Assembly: GCA_029339505.1 (NCBI GenBank)
Contig: JAQISU010000123.1
Span: 1,455,001-1,519,000, forward strand
Direction of reading: 5' to 3'
Length of the DNA stretch: 64,000 bases
DNA from: Unio delphinus
Taxonomy: Eukaryota > Mollusca > Bivalvia > Unionida > Unionidae
The notes below the pieces were generated by a model, which was given only the letters and a program-made list of their open reading frames with translations, was not told the origin of the DNA and searched no databases. Shown here in pieces: positions 25,260 to 36,399 of this stretch (position 1 is its first letter; each line of letters begins with the position of its first letter). The translations under genes and the position numbers were made by a program.

Positions 25260-27812
25260 ATAGTTTTGACAGAACTGTGCCATTAACTCTTGCATGAAGT
25301 TGTGCTGTTATTGATATTGAGACAGATTAGGGGATATCTATCCACAGAACTGTCCATACAGCTTAAACAACGACCTTCCCATCTTTTGGCTAAATATTAA
25401 AATTGACTGGTAGTAACCTATTAAGATCTGGGACATACAGAAGAGTCCAGTTTTGATGGAACAGTGCCATTTAATCTTCCATGACATTGTGCCATTATTT
25501 GCTCTGGGACGAGAAAGGGGATACTTGATTCCAAAACTGATCAAACTGCTGTGTGGGATATCTGAGTAGACTTACTTTAATCTCCATTTCACTCCAACAT
25601 AGTAAATAAAACAAAGGCCTTCCATCTTTGGCTTACAACATACAAGAAACTTTGATGTTGAGATCCAGTACCTTTGAAACAGTCTCTAAGTATTGACTCC
25701 TTAAGAATAGCAAATGCCTGTGAAAAAAAGTGAAGTGATATCTATGGGTCCTGATGCACTAATATGGGCAAAATTTACAGTGAGTGCCTTATGGCACATT
25801 GTGGGTTAGGCTGTTCCAGAAGAGTACCTGTATTACACATGTTTGGAACTGGACATAGTTTGTCCAGTGGCTGACAATAGACAATCGGCTGTGGTATTGA
25901 CCTGTCGAGATCAGAGCCATATGGCCGAGTCCAGTCATGGAGGAACAGAGCTATTTTAGTTGGCATGACACCATCTCCATTTGTTGGGACAAAGTAGAGA
26001 ATTTGTGATCAATGTAGCCAGTCCATACATTTAAGTACAAGAAAATAACTGAGGTAGTTTATTTTTATCATCTTGCAACTCAGTGGCAGGTGATAAAGAT
26101 GACTGTGTCAAGCCCATACTGTAAATGGACTACTGGTTCTGTGAGGTAGAAGTCAAAGCTCTTGTTTATCATGATAGCTTGGACCATGTGAAGTGTGATA
26201 CCCATGGAGAAGTTTATCAATCCCAGCCATGACATCAGCATGGAAACTGATCCTGTCTTCATCCCCTTTATTATCCCCAGTCCTACAGCCCAATGATATT
26301 TAGTCCATAATATGCAAGTCTGACACATATTCATAGATTGGCAACAATAGCAAGCAAACTGAGCTATCAGTCCCATATTTCCAATGTTTCCAAAGCTTAC
26401 ACCTGCTTTTGCCCATGACCTAATCCTGTAAATAATACAGATCACACAATATATACTGGTGTAACCTGGCACACTTCTTTATGAACTCAGAGATTCTAAG
26501 TGCAGAACTGCATGCTATGGCAATTATCTGTATCATGGCTGCCAATACAAGTAGACTTTTTAAATGTCACTATTAATACTTGTGAAGTGGAAATTAAAAT
26601 ATCAATTCAAATAATGGTTACCTGTAGGAAAGACTATATGACTGCCTTTACAAGTAAAATCACAAATGGGTCTCTTATAATAAGTATGAAGTGAACAGAA
26701 AACTTACTGTACCTATCTGACCATCAAAGCAAAATAACTGAATTTTTTATAAAGTACACACAATACATGCACATGAAAATATAATTAAATGCCACTTATG
26801 AAGTGGAAGCTATGATATCAACTATTAGACATTGCTACTTGCAGGAAAGCTATAATGACATTCTATACAGTTAAAATCATTAAAGCATTGTGAATAGAAC
26901 TATAGAATAGATATTAAGACTAGATCTATATATAAAGTTTAACTGCATGTATCTGACCATAATTTAAATTTATACAATAATATTATTGCACATAATTAAA
27001 TATAATTATGACAATGTGTGAGGTTGATACTGAAGAAAGAAGAAAAGAAGCTTAAAATTTATTGATGGAGTGTACTACCTTTCGAAGAGAACACTCCTCC
27101 AACTTGCTTTAAGGTCAAAACTTTCAAAATACTTGTGTGTGAACTGCAAGGATTCTGTCTGTTGACCTTGTATGAACTCTAAAGTAACTCGAATAGTCAC
27201 ATAATTTGGTGCTGACCCCTGTATAAAGGTTAGATGACTCTCATGACCTAGGTGGTCAGATAACTATTAACTTTTCAGCGAAAATGTTTAAGCCAGCGAA
27301 TTTTACATACCTACTGGTTCAGATCTTAATTAGTGTTTGTTATCCATCATCTAAGTACAATGTTGGCTAGTGTAGTTATATTCGTGTTGGACCATACTAA
27401 GTATAGACTTGAGTATTTAAACACTTTTGAAAAATGTAGTTTATTTTTAAATAATATACGAAGCTTAATTACAATGTTTGCTCTTGATATTAGTTGCAAT
27501 CACTTAAAAACTATGTTATGCACAGCATAATTACAGTAATTACTTGTTATATAAAGCTATTTTGTCAGCATTCATTTAACTGAGCTATTCTGGTTGGGGT
27601 TTTGTTGTCTACGCTATTCTGCTTTGGGCTGTTATTTAAGGGTGCCATATTTTCACTCTAGTTATCATAATCAAATCAGCAGCAGAGAGTCTTTTAATTC
27701 CAGTAGCACAGGCAAACTACAAAGTGAAACATTAAAATACTGGCTCAATCATTGTTACTTAAAGAAATGTTCTGTTAGTTTTCTTTGATACTGATAAAAT
27801 GTTACTCATTAC

Positions 27813-27960
27813 CACTTCCTTAAGTTGATGCTGTAATTTTTCCTTTTCTTTGCTCAATCTATCAATCTCGTCAAAATTTTTCTGTTTCTTAGTGCTGGTC
27901 ATCTCCAACAAGGCAATATTGGCATCCTTCTCACTGATAGCAGCTTGTATTGCTTCTTGT
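27813..27960 (-). CDS. ERC/ELKS exon, last coiled coil
   Basis: The exon is flanked by a TTTTCTAG acceptor and a GTAATG donor. It has one base completing a split codon and then 49 codons. It encodes QEAIQAAISEKDANIALLEM followed by a K/E-rich heptad region ending QHQLKEV. The AISEKDANIALLE block is a hallmark of ERC/CAST proteins. Its split first codon joins exon 52848-53008, whose last two bases are AA, giving K and recreating the conserved HLEEV(F/L)EMKQEA junction across a 24.9-kb intron that contains the Polinton. This is the strongest single piece of evidence for the gene and for splicing over the element. Confidence 0.92.
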
Positions 27961-28659
27961 CTAGAAAAAAGGAATCAAAATCTGTATGTAATGTAGTCTT
28001 TTCTGACAAACCTTGCACTTTCTTTATATGATTGTAATTCTCCTATTTTAATAAAGTGAGGGAAATTATATTTTCTTTGTTTTCTTGTCTTAAATGAGCT
28101 TGGTTGTAAACTATGCATTGAATATAAAAAAATTCAATACAATCTCAGTTTCTATTTTTTCCTCAAAATGAGAATTTGAATTTTTTTTTATCATTTGGAT
28201 GACAAGTATGGTTTTTCACTTAACAGCATAAATTAGGATTAAACTACAGCCTTAAAATTTTTCATTTTCATTAAGAATCAGGTTTTGTCAGATGAAGAAA
28301 ATGATTTCATAAAATTTTCATGTGTCCCAACTCTTTTTTTTCATGAATAACAGGAAACGGCTCAGGTGTTCCATTCCAAAATAATGGTTATTTTTCTCCT
28401 TTTTTTTCCTCTCACAAAATCGACAATACTTTTTAAAGTGTCATTAGTAATATCAAGTAAAATCTCAATTTGCATGATAAATTCTATAAAACTTGGAGAC
28501 ATACTGTAAAAACAGAACCAGAACTTAATAGCTCATGCAGATTCTGTTCTTTTTTTCTGGCATAACCACCAATTCAGATTTTTCCAGCAAATAATAATTT
28601 TCTGTTTTGTGGATTTGATCTTTTCAGATTTTAATGAATTTCTTGCTAAAATGATTAAA

Positions 28660-29885
28660 CAGGGTTCATACTCAACTATGACTGATAAATTCAAAGACTT
28701 TTCCCAAACTTTCAAAGACCACAAACAGAGATTTCCAAGACCTATTTTTGCAAACATTGTGTATACAGGTTATAAGAGAAAACAACGAATGCCAAATACC
28801 ACAATATTTTTTACTGATTAAAGTCAAACTATACTTAATTGCCTAAAATTGCATTATAATGATCTAGAAAATAGGTTAACATTTGTTGTTTTTTTCTCCA
28901 GAAATATGTAACATACGTGTCAGATTTAATACAACATAAATTGTTCTCTTAAAAGACATCAGCACTGCTTTAAATGCATTATTTTATTTGCTTTTTTTTC
29001 TCTTCAATCATTTTGGAAAGAGATGCCACCACTGTCATCTTTTCCTCTGCTCTTCTCCTAAGAGCATTTGACTCTGTGACAAGCACAATGAGTTCTTTTT
29101 AATTCTGCCTCTTCTGCTTTCTGTACAGAGAAAGCATGTAGGCTGGCAATGTCAGCGTCAAGACGCAGCTTTTTGGCTTTAAGTTCTTCCACTTCATCCA
29201 AGGCCAACTCCCGTTTCTTTCCTTTTGGGTTTTTCTTCTCATCCTTCTCCTCTGCTTTCTTCTTATCCAGATAGGCATGGTACTTATGTCTTGCAGAGGA
29301 GGCATATGTCATCATTTCATTGCTAATGATGATTTCCAAAGGTCCACCAGCTTTTCTCATTGTGTCAATGATTAACCTTTGAGCTCTGAGGCTTTCTCGG
29401 CTGAGGTTCTCAACAGATACCTGTTTGTTGATAGAAAATCCTCTCTCTTGCCTGCCCATGTGATAACAACAACATTTTCTGGAGAACATTCCAAAGTTCA
29501 ACATATTCATTTCTTTTGGAAAGGACAGAATAAAACACTTCATCAAGTCTGTCATCTGTTCTACTGAAGCATTTCAATGGATGATTGTCCGATTGGATAA
29601 CTTCATCCACTAATTTTCCGTACTGAGTTAATATTAAATCACATCGGGACTCTACTTCTCTTCCTGCCTCACACATAATTTTTAGGACCCTACGAAGTTT
29701 TGTTTCTCCCTTTTCCTTGTCTGATCCTGATTGCATAAGTCCAGGGTCAGCCCAGGACATGTTTTTCCCCATTTTTTGTAATAAACATCTTTAAATTTAG
29801 TTAATATTTCACGCACTTCAAAGTACTGGACAAAACAGGTTCTATATATAGCAACCTGTTTGTTTCGTTGAGGCTTTTTTTTCAT

Positions 29886-29917
<32 letters not shown>

Positions 29918-31051
29918 CTCGCAATTCAAGAACAAGAACTCTTGTTTAACTCTAATATAGTGTACGCATGCGCACTTTGAAACTGTTTATCCGTGAATTT
30001 AATTTATTACAATGGATGTTTTTGTATTAAACCAAGGAATATTGTTATGTACAACAAATTTTTCGAAAATGATTTTTGTTCCTCAAACGTGTTAAATAAA
30101 CCGACGGTAGAAGTAAATTTAAACAGGCCCTCTTTTGCTATATCTCCCAAATCATCAAACTAAACGATCTTATTTTATACCCGACGAGTAATGAATTACC
30201 ATTATTTTTCCAAAAACTACCAATTGCTTATACTTCTGCATCTTTGTTGCACTAAATGAACATGTAGTTACTAATTTGCAACCTACCTTTGGCATGACTT
30301 GTAAGGGCTCCTTCTCCCATTGAAGCCAAGTTGATCGTCTTTTTACACAGCGTACAAAACGCCTTTCGTTTGCATAACTTATTCTTTTGCAGCCATTCCT
30401 TGTACTTCTCTTGTTCAAGCCAGATATCGTTGAAAGAGCAAAGACCTGGCATTTTTAAACACTGAACTTGCAGACGATGTAAATCGAATGAAGAAATTTT
30501 GAATTCTCGAGCGTATAACTTTCGCGAACTTTCTACGTAGAATTAGTGTAATTAACATTTTGATTGGCTAAAACTGATGGACTCGTCCAGTCAAATTGAA
30601 CTATTCGTCAAACGAAAGAAGCCAGGAAAACCAGCTGCATCCGAAGCTAACGACCTTGGGCAATTTTATTGGTGACTTCCTTTGATGAAGTGTGTAGCGG
30701 CACCGTATTGCTTTGATGAAGAGTGCATGTGTGATTGAAGTCGCCGCCGCGGCATACTTTGGATGGCCAAACAAAACAAAGCCTCTTTTGTTATTGCGGC
30801 GGCAATAAACTGAACGGGTCATAAAAAGAAAGAAACCAGGACAACTAGATTACATCTGAATCTAACAACCTCGGATAATTTTATTTGTGATTCTGGAAAG
30901 AAATTATTTTTTGGGGGGTTTATTTCAATTTTCAAAGACTTTCAAAGACCTCAGGGTAATATGCTCGATTTTCCCAAACTTTCAAGGCCTTGAAAACGCT
31001 ACTTCATTTTTCCCAAACTTTCAAAGACCTTCAAAGACCGTACGAACCCTG
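28660..31051 (-). mobile_element. BED-finger DNA transposon, 2.4 kb, degenerate
   Basis: The ends are CAGGGTTCATAC at 28660 and GTACGAACCCTG ending at 31051 (11 of 12 matching as an inverted repeat). Both ends carry subterminal copies of 'cccaaactttcaaagacc'. The flanks share only TTAA(A): TTAAA ends at 28659 and TTAAA follows 31051. A clear 8-bp hAT-type duplication is not present. The class is therefore uncertain, although the encoded protein is hAT-like. Confidence 0.7.
28991..30452 (-). pseudogene. BED-finger/hAT-like transposon protein, broken
   Basis: The parts on the minus strand are as follows. 30452-30252 has a BED-like finger with 'CTLCKKTINLASMGEGALTS' and then H. 29924-29410 is a middle helical region. 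29555-29058 begins with a segment containing 'LLLSHGQ(A)RE(R)GFSINK', the conserved dimerisation-region motif of hAT-type proteins, followed by a K/E-rich coiled coil. The C-terminal tail continues in another frame down to about 28991. At least three frame changes and an A-rich low-complexity insertion (29882-29919) break it. I recognise the family as a widespread invertebrate and fish transposon protein. Confidence 0.6.
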
Positions 31052-31639
31052 TTAAATAGTTGTTTATTACCATGAGATCATTGGCATATTTTACATTAGA
31101 CCAAATATAAAACAAAATGAATGGTGAACAATTTGTTCATGTAACAACATATGAATCATATCCAACAACATGACATGCAAGATGAAGGCAAGTAAAAGAA
31201 CCCTTTCATGATAGTCTGAGTACAACGAGTCATCACAATGCATATCTTTTGCTGACATTAAATTTCACAGCAATTCACTTAAGAATAGGGCTGCATTCTA
31301 AAACATTTTGCCATGTACGGAGCCAAATGTAGCTTTAAGTAAAACAGCAATAACTCTAGTAAGAAAAAGATGTCAGCCTAAAATGTTATCAATATGTATA
31401 TCTTAAGATCATATCTATAATATGTACCAAATTTCACAGCAATGAAACTGCAAGACGTTCATTTACAACATTCTATCAAAAGCTGTATCCAGCCTTCTGT
31501 CAATATAGGCAATAACTATATCAATTGTCTGCTGAAGAGGCTGGTGCTCTACTGTCTGAAAAAAATATCCAGGAATTCAAACATGAATATTTCTTCTTTT
31601 AAATTGCAGTGTTGGAAACATCTATGATATTCTTCAGTG

Positions 31640-32084
31640 ATGAGATTTTCAAATTAGTGCCATTTTCATTTAAAAATAGTCTTCATTAGAAAACTTGTGA
31701 TGAAAACTCTATTCCAGAATGACCATCCATTTAGAAAAAGTATCAATAACAAGATTTTCAAGATGGCTGCTATATTAAATGCAAGACTAGCACCATTAAA
31801 ATTTAGGCCCAAGTAGATGTAAACCCTTTTTGAGTGGAAAACCAAATGTCAATACGCCCATCAACTCTGGATGAGATGTGATTAAGTTTTTCGACACTGC
31901 TGCCTTGATGGTCATACTGACATTCATCTGAACCAACTAAATAAACATGATAAGAAAACTGGTAAAAACAATGTTGAGATGACCAATCATTCAAGAGAAG
32001 TAGCAATCACAGATTTTCAAGATGGCTGCCACAATGTCAGATCGGCACTATTTTCATTTAGGTCCAAAAAGACATGTAAAGCAG
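31640..32084. repeat. dispersed host repeat, left part (split by LTR and Polinton)
   Basis: The stretch repeats phrases of the type 'ccat(c/t)ca(t)t(c/t)agaa(g)...gtagcaa...aagattttcaagatggctgcc...gtcagat...ccattttcattta(gg)tcca'. The same phrases continue at 49063-49300 after the nested insertions, and occur again at 60180-60700. Joined at the single GCAG, the two sides make one continuous repeat unit. Confidence 0.6.
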
Positions 32085-32724
32085 TGTTACGTGCTTAGGC
32101 TCGAATAAGCAGTAACATAGAAAGAGTGAAAACTAACAAGCTTGTAAAACTTTAACAATGAATTTATTAAGTACAATTATTTTCATAAAATAAATAAACT
32201 TACGGTTTTAGAGAATCAAATCCAACATTAATCCAATATAGAATTCACAAAAATAATCCACTAATGGAATTGCCAGAGTCCTGATAAATAAATGTTCTAA
32301 TAGTTCCAGGTTCGAATCTTGACGATGTAATCCAAAATGGCTGACAATGTCACGTGATGCAGTTCTTGTTTTATTATCATCCAAATGAAATTATGAGCAC
32401 ATGTTTTCTCCTCCAAATAAATAAATAAATCCTCTTGCTACAACAAAATGACACAATGTCCAGTACAAGGTAATTAAATTTATAACTCAAACAGAAAACA
32501 ACAACTATTAACTTTAAAAGCCCAGATTCTACTGAATCTCTCTCCTAGTCCAATAATTTAAATACCCGTTTTTTAATGTAAACAAGGGATCACGTGATTT
32601 TCTGGAAATTCAAAGAAGGTCAGAGGAAGAGGCTACCTTCACCAAGTCACGTAATAATAAAATGATCCAGAAGAAAATCGGCCACTAATTACTAAAAATA
32701 AAAAGATATTTTTGGATCTAGCCA

Positions 32725-33009
32725 AGCAGCAGAGAGGGTGAACAGACCAACTTTTACAGGCGTCGATTTAGCAAACTGAGGCTTTCTCGAAAATGCTTAA
32801 TATAAGCCTCCATTCATCAAAATAAAATTAAAAAAAAAAAACGACGCCATTTTTGTTGTCACCATCCCATTTGCTGCTTGGAACTTTCAGTTCTGAGTTA
32901 ACGATGCTTGGAAAATTCGTGGAGTTTTCGGGTAAAAAAAAAAGACGCCATTTAGTTGACGTTCACCTCCTCGGCTGCTAATGCGCTAACTAAATATTTG
33001 ATCAAGTCC
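32725..33009 (+). repeat. Polinton left terminal inverted repeat
   Basis: This is the reverse complement of 48569-48850. I compared the two arms base by base and found differences only in the length of two A/T runs (about 32830 and 32935). The inner end stops one base before the stop codon of the adjacent gene (33010-33012). Confidence 0.96.
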
Positions 33010-34341
33010 TTAAGATTTCACAAATAAACTTATTTGTAAAACCTCACCTCGTAAATCAATCAGATTATTAGATTGGTCAGTGAGTTTGAAATTAATTCTC
33101 GTTAACAAATTATTATGACATCGCATATAGACTAGATTAGTTGGGTCTTCAATAATTAGAAATCCTGGAGGAGCCGTTGGTGCAAATGAGTATAAAATAT
33201 ATCCCTGCTGAGCTTGATTTGATTGTTCGAGATTTATTTGATAATTTCCTTCGATAACATCACATACTAAATTGAGCGCAATCACCGTTGAAATATTCAC
33301 ATTGTTCGGAGCAATATGTCTACCGCCGCCTTCTGGATCATTATTAAATTTCAGAATATTTGCTGTAGGATTCTTCGATTTTTTCCAATTATCGTGGATT
33401 CTTTTGAACCCAATATTAATAGCATCGTCAAGTTGTTTCTTTAGTTTATCCGGGTTATATCCAGGGATTTTAAAATCTTTAATCTCCGTTTTATTAATCT
33501 TATATAGATCCGCAAACTTATCATGTAAGATTTCTTCATTTAATACTTCTTGAATAATTTTCGAGTGAAATATTTTCATATCGTCGATGATTTTATTACC
33601 CGTTTCTACGACGTTGATAAATTCCTTGGTGAGAGAGCCGGATTTAATAGATATTAGCAGTAGTGAAAAATCATTATTCATTGCTGTGAAATTTCCGTTA
33701 ATGAGAGGAACATAAATTGATTCAAAAATTTCTTTATTCAAGAATTTATTAGGAGCATAATCTTGATAACTTTTGACTTCATTGACGGGTTTTATTTTGT
33801 TGGTGATATAATCGGATTTCTTAGGTTCGGGTGGAAAATCCTTCGAATTTTCTCGCGAGTTATCCGGTGGTAATTCAGGCCATCCTAACACTGATCTTAT
33901 AGAACTCTGATAAATATCTACAACGTATCCTTCTGTATTTATCTCGATAGCAGATGATAGTGTTGGTTCATGAACTGTTATAGCGATTTTTGATTCTTTT
34001 CCAGTGAGAGATTTTATTCTTCGTTGAAATTCAGCGTTGATCTGTTCGATTTGATATGACCCAGTTGGTATAGAAACAACCTGCCAATCTGGTGTTCCGT
34101 CTTCACGATTCTTGTTTGCAAATACCAAGGAATTATTCGGTTGTTGACCACCAAATGCTACCGATCTAATATTAGGCCAGCTATGATATACTCGTAGTTT
34201 TGCTAGTGCGATCTCGCTCACGGGAACAGGAATTGGAAAATTAACACTAAATTCGGGACGTGTTGAGGTTATTGATATCGTGCTTGTTTTCACCGGTGTT
34301 GTATTTGTTACTATTTGTTGAAGTAGTTCTTGCGACGACAT
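33010..34341 (-). CDS. conserved Polinton virion protein, candidate penton-type minor capsid
   Basis: The protein has 443 residues, with an ATG start at 34341 and its stop codon abutting the left terminal repeat. The N-terminal third has a pattern repeated in many invertebrate Polinton proteins: a 'FSVNFPIPVPVSEIALAKL' strand-rich start and then a 'PTGSYQIEQINAEFQRRI' segment. The last 60 residues contain 'YILYSFAPTAPPGFLIIE' and 'LIDLRGEVLQISLFV', which I recognise as a conserved C-terminal signature in this virus group. The middle (residues about 170-320) is charged, helical and variable. The position at the end of the capsid block and the all-beta ends suggest a jelly-roll minor capsid protein (penton). 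Function is inferred and structure prediction would decide. Its first 95 bases overlap the 3' end of the next gene in another frame. Confidence 0.55.
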   Translation of the reverse strand: MSSQELLQQIVTNTTPVKTSTISITSTRPEFSVNFPIPVPVSEIALAKLRVYHSWPNIRSVAFGGQQPNNSLVFANKNREDGTPDWQVVSIPTGSYQIEQINAEFQRRIKSLTGKESKIAITVHEPTLSSAIEINTEGYVVDIYQSSIRSVLGWPELPPDNSRENSKDFPPEPKKSDYITNKIKPVNEVKSYQDYAPNKFLNKEIFESIYVPLINGNFTAMNNDFSLLLISIKSGSLTKEFINVVETGNKIIDDMKIFHSKIIQEVLNEEILHDKFADLYKINKTEIKDFKIPGYNPDKLKKQLDDAINIGFKRIHDNWKKSKNPTANILKFNNDPEGGGRHIAPNNVNISTVIALNLVCDVIEGNYQINLEQSNQAQQGYILYSFAPTAPPGFLIIEDPTNLVYMRCHNNLLTRINFKLTDQSNNLIDLRGEVLQISLFVKS

Positions 34342-34804
34342 TATTATTATTATTCTGCTCTAATTTCAGCATTGTTGATTTATACAATTGAGCCATAGTT
34401 GAAAATTCGCTATCTGATATTGTTGTGTCATCCAACGACGATGATATCAACGAGGATAATTGCGAGTAACCGGCAGATGCAATATGATATTTAATTAAAT
34501 AATCATGTAGTTTACTCTGGCTACACGATGATAGTTTTTTTGTGATCCCAGTTAATATACCAGCAATTGTAGCTATGGAAGAAATAACAATTGGAACTAC
34601 AACCGGAGCAATCATTGTAACCGAAGATAGTATTATTCCAGCAGCAGTGATTACTCCTGACACCGAGTACACGGTGATATCAACTGTGGTTATTCTTCGT
34701 TGGTATTTTTTTATTTTTATTTGATACTCCTCACAGAGAGAACTGAGTTTAGTTTGAAACTCTTTGACTTGATCATAGCGATACTGATTCGATGATGGAG
34801 TCAT
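34247..34804 (-). CDS. two-transmembrane-segment protein of the Polinton
   Basis: The protein has 185 residues from ATG 34804. Residues about 1-40 form a charged helix. Residues 43-62 and 64-87 are two hydrophobic, Gly/Ala/Val/Ile-rich segments separated by two residues, so a tight membrane hairpin is likely. A helical cytoplasmic-type region and a low-complexity Asn/Thr tail follow. The tail is encoded where the frame overlaps the start of 33010-34341 (95 bases). I do not recognise the family. Within a virion gene block, a membrane-active, envelope-like or host-modulating role is conceivable but unproven. Confidence 0.6.
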   Translation of the reverse strand: MTPSSNQYRYDQVKEFQTKLSSLCEEYQIKIKKYQRRITTVDITVYSVSGVITAAGIILSSVTMIAPVVVPIVISSIATIAGILTGITKKLSSCSQSKLHDYLIKYHIASAGYSQLSSLISSSLDDTTISDSEFSTMAQLYKSTMLKLEQNNNNNVVARTTSTNSNKYNTGENKHDINNLNTSRI

Positions 34805-34812
34805 TTTATTTT

Positions 34813-34853
34813 AAAGGTGCTAGCATTTTCAATTACAAATTACTTTGTAATTT
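34813..34853. repeat. two palindromic elements upstream of the two-TM gene
   Basis: GGTGCTAGCATTTT near 34816 is an imperfect CTAG-centred palindrome. AAATTAC-TTT-GTAATTT at 34837-34853 is a perfect 7+3+7 palindrome. Both belong to the element-wide family. Confidence 0.7.
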
Positions 34854-34876
34854 TGAATCGTGAAAGAATTTTTAAA

Positions 34877-35932
34877 TCAATTTAATTGTTTACTTAAATC
34901 CACTACGAATTCTACGTACCACGTTACTGAAACCTTGGCTAGATTTCCATCTGTATTTGTTATCGTGAATTGTTCAGTTGTATCCTTGTCGATGATCGTT
35001 GATATCGTATTATTGACTCCAGATGAACTACTTGATGATATTTCAAACTGAGTCGGTGATACTATTATTAATCGATAAATACCCTTGACTGCTGCGGTTA
35101 CGGTTAAAGTATTGTTTGTGGGAGTCCACATAAATGATCCGTATTGAATCGTGTATACTACGTTGTTGACGATAGATTTATTATGAGGAACTTTTACTTT
35201 TTCAACAACGCTTATCATTCTCATTGCATCATCCCTTATTGCGTTGTTGAATGTTTTAAGTTCATCGATGGATTTTTTAATATCGGGAAGTGTTATTTCA
35301 ATTTTATCAAATGGGCTCCCAATAAACTTGTCCATGAGGTTTTTACGAAACGTCATAAATAGTTTCGTGTGTTTTTCATATTCGGATTGAAGAGTTGCTA
35401 GTTCCAATATAGAATCTTTTATTGTGGTGAGTTTTGGTGTGGTTACTGGTGGATTTCCAAAAAATTCTAGTATGGGCTTATCAATTTTGTCAACTATATT
35501 TCTTTGTAATGCAGTAAACTGGTCAAATACAACTATATGATCGTCATATTTATCATTAAGCGATTTTAATGAATTCACCGTGTTATCGTATGTTGTTAAT
35601 TTATCCGTAATTGTTGAAACAAGTACACCTGGTTTGAGTTTACCCTCATCAGAAAATAACGCGATAGTATCCTCTGCTGCGTCTCGTTGTTTAACCAAAA
35701 TATCATTAAGAGAGATATTACTACTTTTCAATTTACCCTGACGATCTTGAAATACAACTATTTCACCAGGATCAACATTTGCTAGGTTTAATATTTCGGA
35801 TATTTCATCTTCGATTAGTTTTTTAATATCCTTGTTATCAACAGTTTCAACTCCACTATCAGGTTTCTTCAGCGATGATAAAGGTCGTCCCCAAATATCA
35901 ATCATTATTATAGAAATCTTTTTATTATTCAA
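34877..35932 (-). CDS. fiber-like protein: N-terminal tail, coiled-coil stalk, beta C-terminal domain
   Basis: The protein has 351 residues. A short N-terminal tail with 'IDIWGRPLSSLKKPD' is followed by about 190 residues of helical heptad-like sequence (residues about 30-245). The last 95 residues are Thr/Ser/Val-rich and beta-like ('TNNTLTVTAAVKGIYRLIIV', a poly-Ser loop, a Trp-Tyr strand). Tail, stalk and globular beta end is the layout of an attachment fiber, and the gene sits between the protease and the two-TM gene in the virion block. I cannot name a homolog, so fiber is an inference from architecture. Another Met lies 9 codons downstream of the chosen ATG. Confidence 0.55.
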   Translation of the reverse strand: MNNKKISIIMIDIWGRPLSSLKKPDSGVETVDNKDIKKLIEDEISEILNLANVDPGEIVVFQDRQGKLKSSNISLNDILVKQRDAAEDTIALFSDEGKLKPGVLVSTITDKLTTYDNTVNSLKSLNDKYDDHIVVFDQFTALQRNIVDKIDKPILEFFGNPPVTTPKLTTIKDSILELATLQSEYEKHTKLFMTFRKNLMDKFIGSPFDKIEITLPDIKKSIDELKTFNNAIRDDAMRMISVVEKVKVPHNKSIVNNVVYTIQYGSFMWTPTNNTLTVTAAVKGIYRLIIVSPTQFEISSSSSSGVNNTISTIIDKDTTEQFTITNTDGNLAKVSVTWYVEFVVDLSKQLN

Positions 35933-35935
35933 ATC

Positions 35936-36364
35936 CTATGGATTTCTAATCCGAGAAACGCTAGCGTTTCTACCGCTAGTATACTCATTTACCACTACAT
36001 GAGGTGGTTTTAAAGATTCTTTCGAAATAGCATTAAGGACATTTAATACTTCTCGACCGCATATTGGTGGGTCAAGCATTGTTTGTGTTGGTAACGTAGA
36101 ATACCAAGTCTTCATTGGAAGGGTTTTAATATAACGCATAAATTCTTTCGGCGGCGCTAATCCATATGAGTCAAAATAAATAATCCCACGTGGATCAATC
36201 GCGTATGCAACCCAGTGAGTTCCAGGTCCGGAGCTGTTATCTAAATTAATAATACCGGTTTCAACATCATTTGGTTGTGTCGGTAACTGATCTCTCATAA
36301 AAACACCTCTGAAATTTTTAATCGCTAGTTTTTTAGCGGCATCAATTAAATCAAAATTGGACAT
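35936..36364 (-). CDS. adenain-type cysteine protease (PRO)
   Basis: The protein has 142 residues from the ATG at 36364; an earlier in-frame ATG at 36442 would overlap the neighbouring core gene by 43 bases. Catalytic landmarks of the adenovirus protease/Ulp1 fold are present in order: His50 in 'GPGTHWVAYAI', Asp65 in 'IIYFDSYG', and Cys102 in 'PPICGREVLNVL', with Gln94 a few residues before the Cys. This enzyme matures capsid proteins in Polintons, virophages and adenoviruses. The C terminus carries an N-A-S-V-S insertion encoded by a perfect 16-bp palindrome (35955-35970). The stop lies 3 bases from the fiber-like gene's start. Confidence 0.88.
   Translation of the reverse strand: MSNFDLIDAAKKLAIKNFRGVFMRDQLPTQPNDVETGIINLDNSSGPGTHWVAYAIDPRGIIYFDSYGLAPPKEFMRYIKTLPMKTWYSTLPTQTMLDPPICGREVLNVLNAISKESLKPPHVVVNEYTSGRNASVSRIRNP
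35955..35970. repeat. perfect CTAG-centred palindrome in the protease gene
   Basis: GAAACGCTAGCGTTTC is a perfect 16-bp palindrome lying inside the last 12 codons of the protease and encoding N-A-S-V-S. The same 16 bases occur in the helicase gene at 45202-45217. Confidence 0.95.
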
Positions 36365-36399
36365 AGGAATCATTGGTTTGGAAATCGAAGATTTCGGAA

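Larger units (their letters stand above)
20022..27812 (-). other. ERC intron, 7.8 kb
   Basis: This intron contains a degenerate RT/RNase H retroelement (20442-20951 and 24000-24182) split by a hAT element (21255-23935), and a 93-bp tandem repeat (24991-25259). From 25260 to 27812 I see no gene: the open frames are short, and 26080-26472 (130 codons) is unrecognised. Confidence 0.6.

Noticed and set aside
26080..26472. 130-codon minus-strand frame near the degenerate retroelement
   Set aside because: No reverse-transcriptase, gag or transposase motif is visible. The composition is that of AT-rich non-coding DNA.
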